Program-made: the position numbers and the translations under genes
Notes under the pieces: model-generated
Seen by the model: only the letters and a program-made list of their open reading frames with translations
Told to the model about the DNA's origin: nothing
Databases searched by the model: none
From: Tardibacter sp963781025
GTDB taxonomy: Bacteria > Pseudomonadota > Alphaproteobacteria > Sphingomonadales > Sphingomonadaceae
Direction: 5' to 3'
DNA length: 64,000 bases
NCBI GenBank assembly: GCA_963781025.1
Contig: CAWADU010000003.1
Location: 1,488,001-1,552,000 of the forward strand
In this document: positions 19,101 through 25,722 of the stretch, piece after piece
Layout: the number at the start of each line of letters is the position of its first letter
How positions within the stretch are numbered: position 1 is the first letter of the stretch

Positions 19101-19204
19101 ACCTGCATGCTCAGGAACCCGGCGATGCCGAGTATGGTCATACTGAAGAACAGGACCAGCGGCGGCACCGGATTGCGGATCGCCCAAGCGGAAATGTTGC
19201 GCAT
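16118..19204 (-). CDS. RND efflux permease (HAE-1-like)
   Basis: A 1028-residue resistance-nodulation-division inner-membrane pump. It has the standard layout of one N-terminal helix, a large periplasmic loop, a six-helix bundle, a second loop and a final helix bundle. The proton-relay Asp pair is seen in TM4 (AGILVDDAIVEIENI). Such pumps use the proton gradient to export drugs, metals or lipids through an outer-membrane channel. No TolC-like gene is nearby. The adaptor gene immediately upstream carries a stop codon, so the assembled pump may be non-functional as sequenced. Confidence 0.93.
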   Translation of the reverse strand: MRNISAWAIRNPVPPLVLFFSMTILGIAGFLSMQVNQMPDISFPAANVSVIQPGAAPTEIETQIAQRVEAAIASIGNVKDITSVVTEGSSSTMVRFQLGTPVDRAVNDVRDAVTKIRSELPEGILEPVVSRLDVEGGAIAFFSVSTTDMSLEQLSWFVDNTVIKRLLQIKGVAGVQRGGGVSREIRVILDPARLQGYGITAAQVNTQMRQLNANQPGGRAEVAGAEQAMRVLGNASTAYALGQTQISLPDGRTVKLADIADVKDLFAEQRSIARMHGREVLSIGLSRSKGSSDVAVYRATTKALEALHKEYPKVHFKPLFTSVHYTEQQYKSAIHAMIEGAVLAVLVVFLFLRDYRATVVSALAIPLSAIPAFWFMDLMGFTLNTVSLLALSLVAGILVDDAIVEIENIVRHMRMGKSAYQAAIDAADEIGMAVVATTMAIVAVFLPVSFMSGISGQVFKQFGLTVAAAVLMSLAVARLITPLAAAYFLKAGGIREHGEGPLMDRYMTVLRWTLKNRWKMVGLGVVSFLLTLVLLFTLPQTFQPATDIDHSTVNIQLAPGARLEDTVRVADAAAAILSRQPDVETTFEDIGNGGEDVRMATLYLTLKPAKARKRTSVEFERETAPLLQALPDARISFQSQSSGLGRDITIMLASDDPTKLDYAAQSVLAGMRNIRMLRDVRIDGDLQRPEIVIKPRFDVAADLGVTTAALSQTIRIATIGDIEQNLAKFSLSDRQVPIRVSIDENRRRSLSVLENMPVPTVHGGSVPLKVVADIHFGSGPSQIRRYNQMRRTVIGADLAPGAISGDALKQIYALPALHHLPDGVREVKYGDTEIFAEMIRNFVLAIFAGVLMVFAVLVLLYRRILPPFVNMASLLLAPLGGVLLLHITGMAASIPVFIGILMLLGIVAKNSILLVDFAIEEMRLGKDRMHAMLEAGHKRAQPIVMTTVAMVAGMLPVALGISGDSSWRMPMAVVVIGGLLLSTALTLVIVPAGFTLADDLEKWLGPKMKRVFTNDEPHREGAGAAPAE

Positions 19205-19213
19205 TGCAGGCCC

Positions 19214-20380
19214 CTAGCGCGCCGCGTCGCGAACGGGTTTTACCTTTTCACCCACACTCAGGAAGGCGCCTGCCGACCGCACGACCCGTTCATTGCCGGA
19301 GAGCCCGTCGGCGATGGCGACACCGCGTTCACTGATCTCGCCCAGCTTGACGATGCGCCGCTCCACCTGATTGTTTTTGCCGACCACCAGCACGTAACTG
19401 TATTGGCCATCGTTCAGCACGGCGGATTCGGGAAGCAGCGGCTGATCGGCCGACCCTGCCGTGATCCGCGCGCTGGCGAACCCGCCGGGGCGAATATCCC
19501 GGTCCGCCGGCAGCGCGATGCGCGCCTCTCCCTGCCTGCTTTGCGGATTGACGATCGGCGACAGCAGCCAGATCGTTCCCATCACCGATCAATTCTGGCC
19601 CACCGGCGTCACCTCGGCCGGCATCCCGACCTTCAACCGTGCGATCTCCTGTTCAGCCAGCAGCGCGCGCATTTCAACCGCGCCGTCCTTGGCGACCCGA
19701 AACAATGCGGAACCGCCCTGGCTGACGACCTGACCCGGCTCAACCGAACGTTCCAGCACCATCCCCGCCGTCGGCGACCGAATGTCCAGCCGGGCGATTC
19801 GCGCCTGCATTTCGTTGAACTGCGCCTGGGCGACGGCAACCTGCGCGCGGGCGGCGTCGCGGGCGGCGGTTTTCTGATCGATATCCGCGCGCGAGATAAA
19901 GCCGCGCGACACCAGCGCCTGCGCACGATCAAGCTGCGTCTGCGCCAGATCGGCATTGGCCTTGGCAGCGCGAATGCTGGCGGCCATCTGCCTGGCCTGC
20001 TGCACCTGCACCGACTTATCCAGTCGCGCGAGTACCTGGCCAGCACGCACCCGGTCGCCGGCATCGACCAACACCTGCGTCACCATGCCGCCTTCGCCGG
20101 ACACACCGACAGGCAGGTCGCGGGTGGCCGCGATGCTTCCGGTCGCCGATATGATCGTTGAGACGGCGGAACGTCCCGGGACAATCACCGTAACCGGCGG
20201 AGTATCGTCAGCGACAGGCGCCGGTGATGGAGACCGCCCGAACCAGAGCACGAGCGCAACCGCAAGGGCCGCCACGGCGACAGCAACGGCAATCAGCCGG
20301 CGCTTGCGCCTTGTCTCGGCTTTCCCCGTCAGTTCCACCAGTTCGCCAACTCGCGCATCGGACCGGAACATCGCATGCAT
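19214..20380 (-). pseudogene. RND periplasmic adaptor (MFP), interrupted by an in-frame stop
   Basis: One continuous frame of 388 codons, broken by a TGA at 19589-19591. The 263 residues before the stop carry an N-terminal membrane anchor (LIAVAVAVAALAVALVLWFG), the lipoyl/barrel-sandwich region (PVGVSGEGGMVTQVLVDAGD), the coiled-coil hairpin and the start of the beta-barrel. The 123 residues after it, in the same frame, continue the beta-barrel and membrane-proximal domain (LLSPIVNPQSRQGEARIALP). A single substitution, for example in a TGG codon, explains the break. It precedes the permease gene by 9 bases. The lesion could be real or a sequence error. Confidence 0.85.
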
Positions 20381-20596
20381 AATCTTGTCGCCAACTACCC
20401 AGACGCGCTTGCGGCTGTACTATTTGAAATAGAGCATGTCATGCAAGCCGCAAGAGCCTGAATTGACTCCTTTGACAGTAGGTTGCCGACCATACAAGCC
20501 TGCCAAGCACAAGCTGGACTTGCCTTTGCTCGAAAAAAAATTGAACTTCAACCTACAACAAACGCGAAATCGGGTTCGCAACATGGGGGAACTGCC

Positions 20597-20854
20597 ATGG
20601 ACATAATTTCTTGGATATTTACGGGTTTGATCGTGGGCGCGATCGCAAAGCTGGTCATGCCGGGCAAGGATCCGGGGGGAATTGTCGTCACCATCCTTCT
20701 GGGTATCGCGGGCGCCCTGCTGGCGGCGTTTATGTCGCGCGCCCTTGGAATCGGAACCAATGAAAGCTGGACGGGTTGGCTCGCCTCGATCATCGGCGCG
20801 GTTGCCATCCTCGTCGTTTACCGGCTCATCGTCGGGCGCCGTTCATCCGTTTGA
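20597..20854 (+). CDS. GlsB/YeaQ/YmgE-family stress membrane protein (copy 1)
   Basis: An 85-residue protein with three predicted membrane helices; ISWIFTGLIVGAIAKLVMPG and the Gly-rich ILLGIAGALLAAF are the family hallmarks (transglycosylase-associated protein fold). Members respond to general or envelope stress; no activity is established. The ATG at 20597 follows GGGGA by 6 bases; the frame is open further upstream without family similarity. About 215 bases precede it without another gene. Confidence 0.9.
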   Translation: MDIISWIFTGLIVGAIAKLVMPGKDPGGIVVTILLGIAGALLAAFMSRALGIGTNESWTGWLASIIGAVAILVVYRLIVGRRSSV

Positions 20855-20859
20855 CGGTG

Positions 20860-20880
20860 CGGGCATGGCGCCCGCCCCGC
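20860..20880 (+). terminator. GC hairpin after GlsB copy 1
   Basis: Directly after the stop of the small membrane-protein gene, GCGGGC and GCCCGC form a stem around an ATGGC loop. No T-run follows, so this is a weak candidate terminator or simply a stable 3' stem. Confidence 0.3.
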
Positions 20881-20963
20881 TTCCGTTCAGCTTCCATCGA
20901 GTTGGAATGGGTTAGATCGCCCCACCCCTGTAACGGGGCCACTGGCCTGAAAGGAATCCGTGA

Positions 20964-21689
20964 ATGAAAGCCCTTGCCCTGCCGATCGCCGCCGCCCTCC
21001 TCACCTTGGCGCCGCTGACGGCAGCTCATGCCCAGATGGCGGCCCACATCGCGCCAATCACCGGCACACGGCTTGACGTCAGCGCCGAAAGCGAGGTGCG
21101 CCGCATGCCCGACCTCGCCTTCGTGTCTGCCGGCGTGATGACGCAAGCAGCCAGTGCCAGCGCCACCATGCGTGAAAACGCGGCGCGAATGACAGCGGTT
21201 GTCGGCGCCCTCAAAAAGGCCGGCATAGCCGAACGGGATATCCAGACATCCAGCCTCAACCTTTCTCCACAGTACCGTTATCAGGAAAACCTGCCGCCAC
21301 AGCTTGTCGGCTATCAAGCATCGAACATGGTGCAGGTGACATTCCGCAAGATCGGCGACGCGGGACGGATCATCGACACGCTGGTCGCCCAGGGCGCCAA
21401 TCAGATCAACGGCCCGAGCCTTACAGTGGACAAAGCGGACGAAGCTCTGGATGAGGCGCGCACCGCCGCTGTGACGAAAGCCAGGGCGCGGGCCGAACTT
21501 TACGCAAAGGCCGCCGGACTTCGCGTGAAGCGAATTCTGTCGATCAGCGAAAGCAGCGCAATGACGCCCCCACTGATGCCCTATCCGGCTGGGCGGATGG
21601 CAATGGCGAAGGCCGAGGCCGACACTCCCATGCAACCTGGCGAGACGGTCCTGACGGCGACCGTCAACGTCAGCTTCGAGCTTGAATAA
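20964..21689 (+). CDS. SIMPL-domain (DUF541) periplasmic protein
   Basis: A 241-residue exported protein: a signal peptide (MKALALPIAAALLTLAPL, cleavage after AHAQ) and then a SIMPL/DUF541 domain, with SAESEVRRMPDLAFVSAGV at the start and TKARARAELYAKAAGLRVKR in the middle. The family is linked to oxidative-stress protection in some bacteria and to kinase signalling in animals; its role here is unknown. The ATG is preceded by AGGAA at a spacing of about 9. It is followed closely by nhaA. Confidence 0.9.
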   Translation: MKALALPIAAALLTLAPLTAAHAQMAAHIAPITGTRLDVSAESEVRRMPDLAFVSAGVMTQAASASATMRENAARMTAVVGALKKAGIAERDIQTSSLNLSPQYRYQENLPPQLVGYQASNMVQVTFRKIGDAGRIIDTLVAQGANQINGPSLTVDKADEALDEARTAAVTKARARAELYAKAAGLRVKRILSISESSAMTPPLMPYPAGRMAMAKAEADTPMQPGETVLTATVNVSFELE

Positions 21690-21710
21690 CCAAACAAGCG
21701 CCGGAAAAAC

Positions 21711-22949
21711 TTGAACGTCGCGCGGGCAGCCGCCACTATGGCCGCCTACCCCGACTTCCACCGGATAACGCCTTTGAACCAGAGCCTCCCCCGTCCACGC
21801 TCGCAGATGCGCGAGTTCATCGAAAGTGAGGCGACGTCGGGCTTCATCCTCATGGCCGCGGCGGCGATAGCGCTCGCCGTCGCCAACAGCCCGATCAGCG
21901 CGGACTGGTTCCGTTTCCTTCATCTGAAGCTTGGGCCGATGTCGCTTTCCCACTGGGTCAATGACGGCCTGATGGCGATTTTCTTCCTGCTCGTCGGCTT
22001 GGAGATCAAGCGCGAAATTCTTGATGGCCAGCTTTCAAGCTGGGAACGACGCATATTGCCCGGCGTCGCGGCCATCGCCGGCATGGCGGCACCAGCGCTG
22101 ATCTTTCTCTTCGTCAACAGGTCCGCCCCCGCCAACCAGAGCGGCTGGGCGGTACCCGCGGCCACCGACATCGCCTTCGCGCTGGGCGTGCTGGCGATAT
22201 TGGGACGCCATGTGCCGGGATCGCTCAAGCCTTTCCTGACCGCTGTGGCCGTGCTTGACGATCTGGGCGCGGTCATCATCATCGCGCTTTTCTATACCGC
22301 GACGATTGCGGGCGGGCCGCTGCTCGCCGCCGCTGGGCTCACCGCCATGCTGTTCGCGCTGAACCGCCTTCGCGTCGTTCAGCTTTGGCCCTATCTGCTG
22401 ACCGGCGCCGCTCTGTGGACGGCCGTACTGCAATCGGGTGTGCATGCGACGGTCGCGGGCGTCGTGACCGCCTTGTTCATCCCCCTCGACAGCAGCCCGG
22501 CGAGCCCGGATGAGCGCTCATCGCCGCTTCACAGGCTTGAACACGCGCTCAATCCATGGGTCGCCTATGGCATCGTGCCCGTGTTCGGCCTTGTCAACGC
22601 GGGGGTCGATCTGCACGGCATGACGGTGTCGATCCTGCATGATCCGCTGCCACTCGGCATTGCGCTGGGCCTTTTCCTCGGCAAGCAACTGGGGATTTTC
22701 GCCGCCTGCAAATCGATGACCGCCTTTGGCTGGGCCGAGCGGCCGCTCCACACCAATGACTGGCATCTTTATGGCATCAGCGTCCTGTGCGGCATCGGCT
22801 TTACCATGAGCCTGTTCATCGGCGGGTTGGCCTTTGGCGATGGCGGCGCCCGCGACGATCTGGTCAAGCTGGGTGTGCTGATGGGGTCGGTTGCTGCGGC
22901 CGTGGTCGGCGCTGTCCTGTTGCGCCTGGCGCCCAAGATGCGCAGCTAA
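21711..22949 (+). CDS. nhaA: Na+/H+ antiporter NhaA
   Basis: A protein of up to 412 residues with about 12 membrane helices that exchanges sodium for protons across the inner membrane and maintains pH and salt balance. Key motifs: FFLLVGLEIKREILDG, PAATDIAFALGVLAILG and AVLDDLGAVIIIALFY, the last holding the Asp pair that binds the ion. The start is uncertain: TTG 21711, ATG 21738 and the ATG before REFIESEATSG (21807) are all in frame, and the conserved part begins only at the last. Confidence 0.92.
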   Translation: MNVARAAATMAAYPDFHRITPLNQSLPRPRSQMREFIESEATSGFILMAAAAIALAVANSPISADWFRFLHLKLGPMSLSHWVNDGLMAIFFLLVGLEIKREILDGQLSSWERRILPGVAAIAGMAAPALIFLFVNRSAPANQSGWAVPAATDIAFALGVLAILGRHVPGSLKPFLTAVAVLDDLGAVIIIALFYTATIAGGPLLAAAGLTAMLFALNRLRVVQLWPYLLTGAALWTAVLQSGVHATVAGVVTALFIPLDSSPASPDERSSPLHRLEHALNPWVAYGIVPVFGLVNAGVDLHGMTVSILHDPLPLGIALGLFLGKQLGIFAACKSMTAFGWAERPLHTNDWHLYGISVLCGIGFTMSLFIGGLAFGDGGARDDLVKLGVLMGSVAAAVVGAVLLRLAPKMRS

Positions 22950-22977
22950 AAAGGGTCCGGACTCTTCGCCCGGACCC
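22948..22977 (-). terminator. Rho-independent terminator for GlsB copy 2
   Basis: GGGTCCGG (22953-22960) pairs with CCGGACCC (22970-22977) around a 9-base loop. Read on the minus strand the stem is followed at once by five T (forward A run 22948-22952), the classic terminator form for the minus-strand gene ending at 23008. On the plus strand only a weak A/T tail follows, so it may also serve nhaA poorly. Confidence 0.75.
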
Positions 22978-23007
22978 CGAAAATTTGATGCTGGAAAGAG
23001 CAGATCG

Positions 23008-23277
23008 TCAGCGTACGGTGCCCCGGCGAAACAGGTTGACGATCGCAAGCAGAATGATCGCGCCGAGCAGCGAAACGAGCAATGCGCCCAATGAAAAGCT
23101 GCCGGCAAGAATGGACGGCATGCCGAGCAAGGGCGTCAGCACCAGCCCCGCCAAAAACGCGCCGACAATGCCGACTACGACATTCAACAAGATGCCTTGT
23201 TGCGCATCCGTCCGCATCACCAGGCTGGCGAGCCAGCCCAGAATGCCCCCCACGATAATAACGAGGATGAGATTCAT
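23008..23277 (-). CDS. GlsB/YeaQ/YmgE-family stress membrane protein (copy 2)
   Basis: An 89-residue protein with three membrane helices: IIVGGILGWLASLVMRT, the central Gly-rich helix VVVGIVGAFLAGLVLTPLL, and a C-terminal helix ending FRRGTVR. It is close in sequence to the neighbouring 90-residue copy at 23402-23674 (shared GWxAS, PSIL and FSLG motifs), so the two are tandem paralogues. The ATG at 23277 follows AGGAG with good spacing. Ends at the terminator described above. Confidence 0.9.
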   Translation of the reverse strand: MNLILVIIVGGILGWLASLVMRTDAQQGILLNVVVGIVGAFLAGLVLTPLLGMPSILAGSFSLGALLVSLLGAIILLAIVNLFRRGTVR

Positions 23278-23401
23278 CGTTCGGCTCCTTCCCGTCGAAT
23301 TGTATCGGCAGTTCACCCGCTTATGTGGAGTACTACCCGCAATGAACCGATTGGTTCCCGAAACGACCGGACGGCTGAACGACGATCGGCGCCTTAATTG
23401 G

Positions 23402-23674
23402 TCAGCGCGTTCCGGCGCGCCTCACCAATTCAACGAGCAGCAGCATGAAGACGGTGCCGCCCATCGATATGGCGACGGTGCCCAGCGAGAAATCACCGCT
23501 CAAGATCGACGGCCGCCCCAGCAGCGGCGCAAAGAAATAGCCACAGATGACCGCGCTTGCGACGCCGACGACCAGATTCAGCACGATACCGTGATAATAG
23601 CTTGTTCTAAGGGCGACGCTCGCCGCCCATCCCAGCAACAATCCGCCCAGAACAACGACAGGGATAACCAGCAC
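23402..23674 (-). CDS. GlsB/YeaQ/YmgE-family stress membrane protein (copy 3)
   Basis: A 90-residue paralogue of the preceding gene with three membrane helices (VVVLGGLLLGWAASVALRT, VVGVASAVICGYFFAPLLG, MGGTVFMLLLVELV). The GTG start at 23674 is set by AAGGAG about 7 bases upstream; the nearer ATG at 23679 is out of frame. It is 124 bases upstream of copy 2 on the same strand, with room for its own control region. Confidence 0.87.
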   Translation of the reverse strand: MLVIPVVVLGGLLLGWAASVALRTSYYHGIVLNLVVGVASAVICGYFFAPLLGRPSILSGDFSLGTVAISMGGTVFMLLLVELVRRAGTR

Positions 23675-23764
23675 TTCATGCTCCTTGCATCATCGTTCGG
23701 CTCGCGGATCATCTCATGGCAAGCGCCGCGGGCCCGCGCAACCTCCACCTATGGGGGAAAAGCC

Positions 23765-24367
23765 TCAGCGCCCCAGCAGGAAGATCGCCTGCTCCGCCCT
23801 GAAATTGGCGGCTGCGGCCGTCGTCAGCCTGTCGCCGTTCAGAAACCATGATCGTTCGATCCGGATGCCCCGCTCCTGGCAGAAGGCGCGAAAATCATCG
23901 ACCGTGAGATGATGGATGTTGGGCGTGTTGTACCAGGCGACCGGAAGGACCCGCGTCATCGGCATCCGCCCGCCCCACAGCAGCGACAACCGCACCCGCC
24001 AGTGCGCGAAATTGGGGAAGGAGACAAAGGCGCGCGGGGCGATGCGAAGCAGTTCTTCCAGCACCCTGTCCGGCGCCCGCGTCGTCTGCAGCGTCTGGCT
24101 CAACAAGGCATAGTCGAAGCTGTCGGCAGGGTATTCGACCAGATCGGTGTCGGCATCGCCCTGGATGACGGACAATCCCTTGGCGACCGCATCGGCCACT
24201 TTGGCCGGATCGATTTCGATTCCGCGCGCATCGACACGCTTGGTGTCGCGCAACACCGCCATCAGCGTGCCATCGCCACAACCGACATCGAGCACGCGCA
24301 CACCTTGCGGAACATTGTCGGCGATGATGGCGAAATCGGGCCGCAGGCTGACGGAATAGGTGTTCAT
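23765..24367 (-). CDS. metW: Methionine biosynthesis protein MetW
   Basis: A 200-residue class I methyltransferase-fold protein. The SAM-binding motif VLDVGCGDGTLMAVL lies near residues 25-39; YALLSQTLQTTRAPDRVLEE and FPNFAHWRVRLSLLWGGRMP are characteristic of MetW. MetW partners MetX and is needed for its homoserine acyltransferase activity in proteobacteria. Its ATG overlaps the metX stop (ATGA at 24364-24367), giving a coupled metX-metW pair. Confidence 0.93.
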   Translation of the reverse strand: MNTYSVSLRPDFAIIADNVPQGVRVLDVGCGDGTLMAVLRDTKRVDARGIEIDPAKVADAVAKGLSVIQGDADTDLVEYPADSFDYALLSQTLQTTRAPDRVLEELLRIAPRAFVSFPNFAHWRVRLSLLWGGRMPMTRVLPVAWYNTPNIHHLTVDDFRAFCQERGIRIERSWFLNGDRLTTAAAANFRAEQAIFLLGR

Positions 24368-25485
24368 GCCTGTTCGACCGCCTTTATGAAACCGTCGATC
24401 ACCCGGTTCATTCCGGGCGCTTCCAGCAGAAAGGCGTCATGCCCGAACGGACTCTGGAGTTCGATGAAGCTGACCGGCGCGCCCGCCGCGTTGAGGGCGT
24501 GGACGATCTGGCGCGATTTACCGGTCGGATAAAGCCAGTCGGTATCGAAGGAGATTACGCAAAAACGCGTGGCCGTTCCCCGAAATGCGTTGGCGAGCAG
24601 GTCGCCATGCTCCTCCGCGACATCGAAATAATCCATCGCGCGGGTGATGTAGAGATAGCTGTTCGCATCGAAGCGCTCGACGAAGCTCAATCCCTGGTGG
24701 CGCAGATAGCTCTCCACCTGGAAATCGGCGTCGAAGCCGAAGGACACGGCCTCGCGCGCCTGCAGCTTGCGGCCGAATTTCTCGGTCAGGCCCGCTTCCG
24801 ACAAATAGGTGATGTGCGCCGCCATCCGCGCCACGGCGAGCCCGGCGGCAGGCGGGTCCTGGTTGAGATAATAATTGCCGCCCGCCCATTTGGGATCGGC
24901 CATGATCGCTTGGCGCCCCACCTCATGAAAGGCGATGTTCTGCGCGGAATGCTTGGCCGCCGTCGCGATGGCGACCGCCGAACGCACCCGCTCAGGATAG
25001 GTCGCGGCCCATTCGAGCACCTGCATGCCCCCCATCGACCCGCCGATCACCGCCAGCAGATCGCCGACGCCCAGATGGTCGACCAGCATCGCCTGCGCGC
25101 GCACCATGTCGCGAATGGTGATGACCGGAAAGCTCATGCCATAGGGAAGCCCGGTCACCGGGTTCGCGGACGCGGGGCCGGTCGAGCCCATGCAGGAACC
25201 CAGCACATTGGTGCAGATGATGAAATGCCGCGCCGGGTCGATCGGCTTGCCTTCGCCGATCAGCCGCGTCCACCAGCCGGTTTTTCCCGTGATGGGGTGG
25301 TTGCTCGCGACGTGCTGATCGCCGGTCAGCGCATGGCAGATGAGGATCGCGTTCGATTTGTCCGCGTTCAGCGCGCCATAGGTCTCATAGGCGATCTCCA
25401 ACGGCGCGATGAAGGCTCCGGAATCCAGCCGCAGCGGCCCCGGCAGCTTCACACGGCGATCAAGACCGAAGCGCGCGTCGTTCAT
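24364..25485 (-). CDS. metX: Homoserine O-acyltransferase (acetyl or succinyl) MetX
   Basis: A protein of about 373 residues with an alpha/beta-hydrolase fold that activates homoserine for methionine synthesis. The nucleophile Ser sits in IGGSMGGMQVLEWA; other triad parts appear as FDTDWLYPTGKSRQ (Asp) and SPFGHDAFLLE (His). CHALTGDQHVA is also typical. MetX enzymes paired with MetW often use succinyl-CoA, so the acyl donor cannot be stated. The ATG at 25485 is used; an in-frame GTG at 25509 adds 8 residues, and neither has a strong ribosome site. Confidence 0.93.
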   Translation of the reverse strand: MNDARFGLDRRVKLPGPLRLDSGAFIAPLEIAYETYGALNADKSNAILICHALTGDQHVASNHPITGKTGWWTRLIGEGKPIDPARHFIICTNVLGSCMGSTGPASANPVTGLPYGMSFPVITIRDMVRAQAMLVDHLGVGDLLAVIGGSMGGMQVLEWAATYPERVRSAVAIATAAKHSAQNIAFHEVGRQAIMADPKWAGGNYYLNQDPPAAGLAVARMAAHITYLSEAGLTEKFGRKLQAREAVSFGFDADFQVESYLRHQGLSFVERFDANSYLYITRAMDYFDVAEEHGDLLANAFRGTATRFCVISFDTDWLYPTGKSRQIVHALNAAGAPVSFIELQSPFGHDAFLLEAPGMNRVIDGFIKAVEQA

Positions 25486-25722
25486 TGTTTGAGCGGTACG
25501 AATGGACACAGGCAGTTGTCAATCGGGCTGAGCGTTGGAAGCAGCGCAGGAACGGAAGGTTACAAAGGTTACACCTGATTCAGGCGAAAATTAAAACGGC
25601 TGGGGAGGACGCGAATTGACCATTTGGAGAGGATAGCGGGCGCGAACGGCGTAGGACAGGAGCTTGGCGGAAGTGAATGTTCACACTTGGGTTGCGACCG
25701 GACATTGCGACAGGCCTGCCCG

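Noticed and set aside
20470..20500. TTGACA-like -35 upstream of GlsB copy 1
   Set aside because: No good -10 at a 16-18 base spacing; too weak to list as a promoter.
25486..25722. Possible SAM-II riboswitch in the metX leader
   Set aside because: SAM-II elements often precede metX in alphaproteobacteria, but the conserved pseudoknot bases are not seen; only a repeated GGTTAC and a short palindrome are present.
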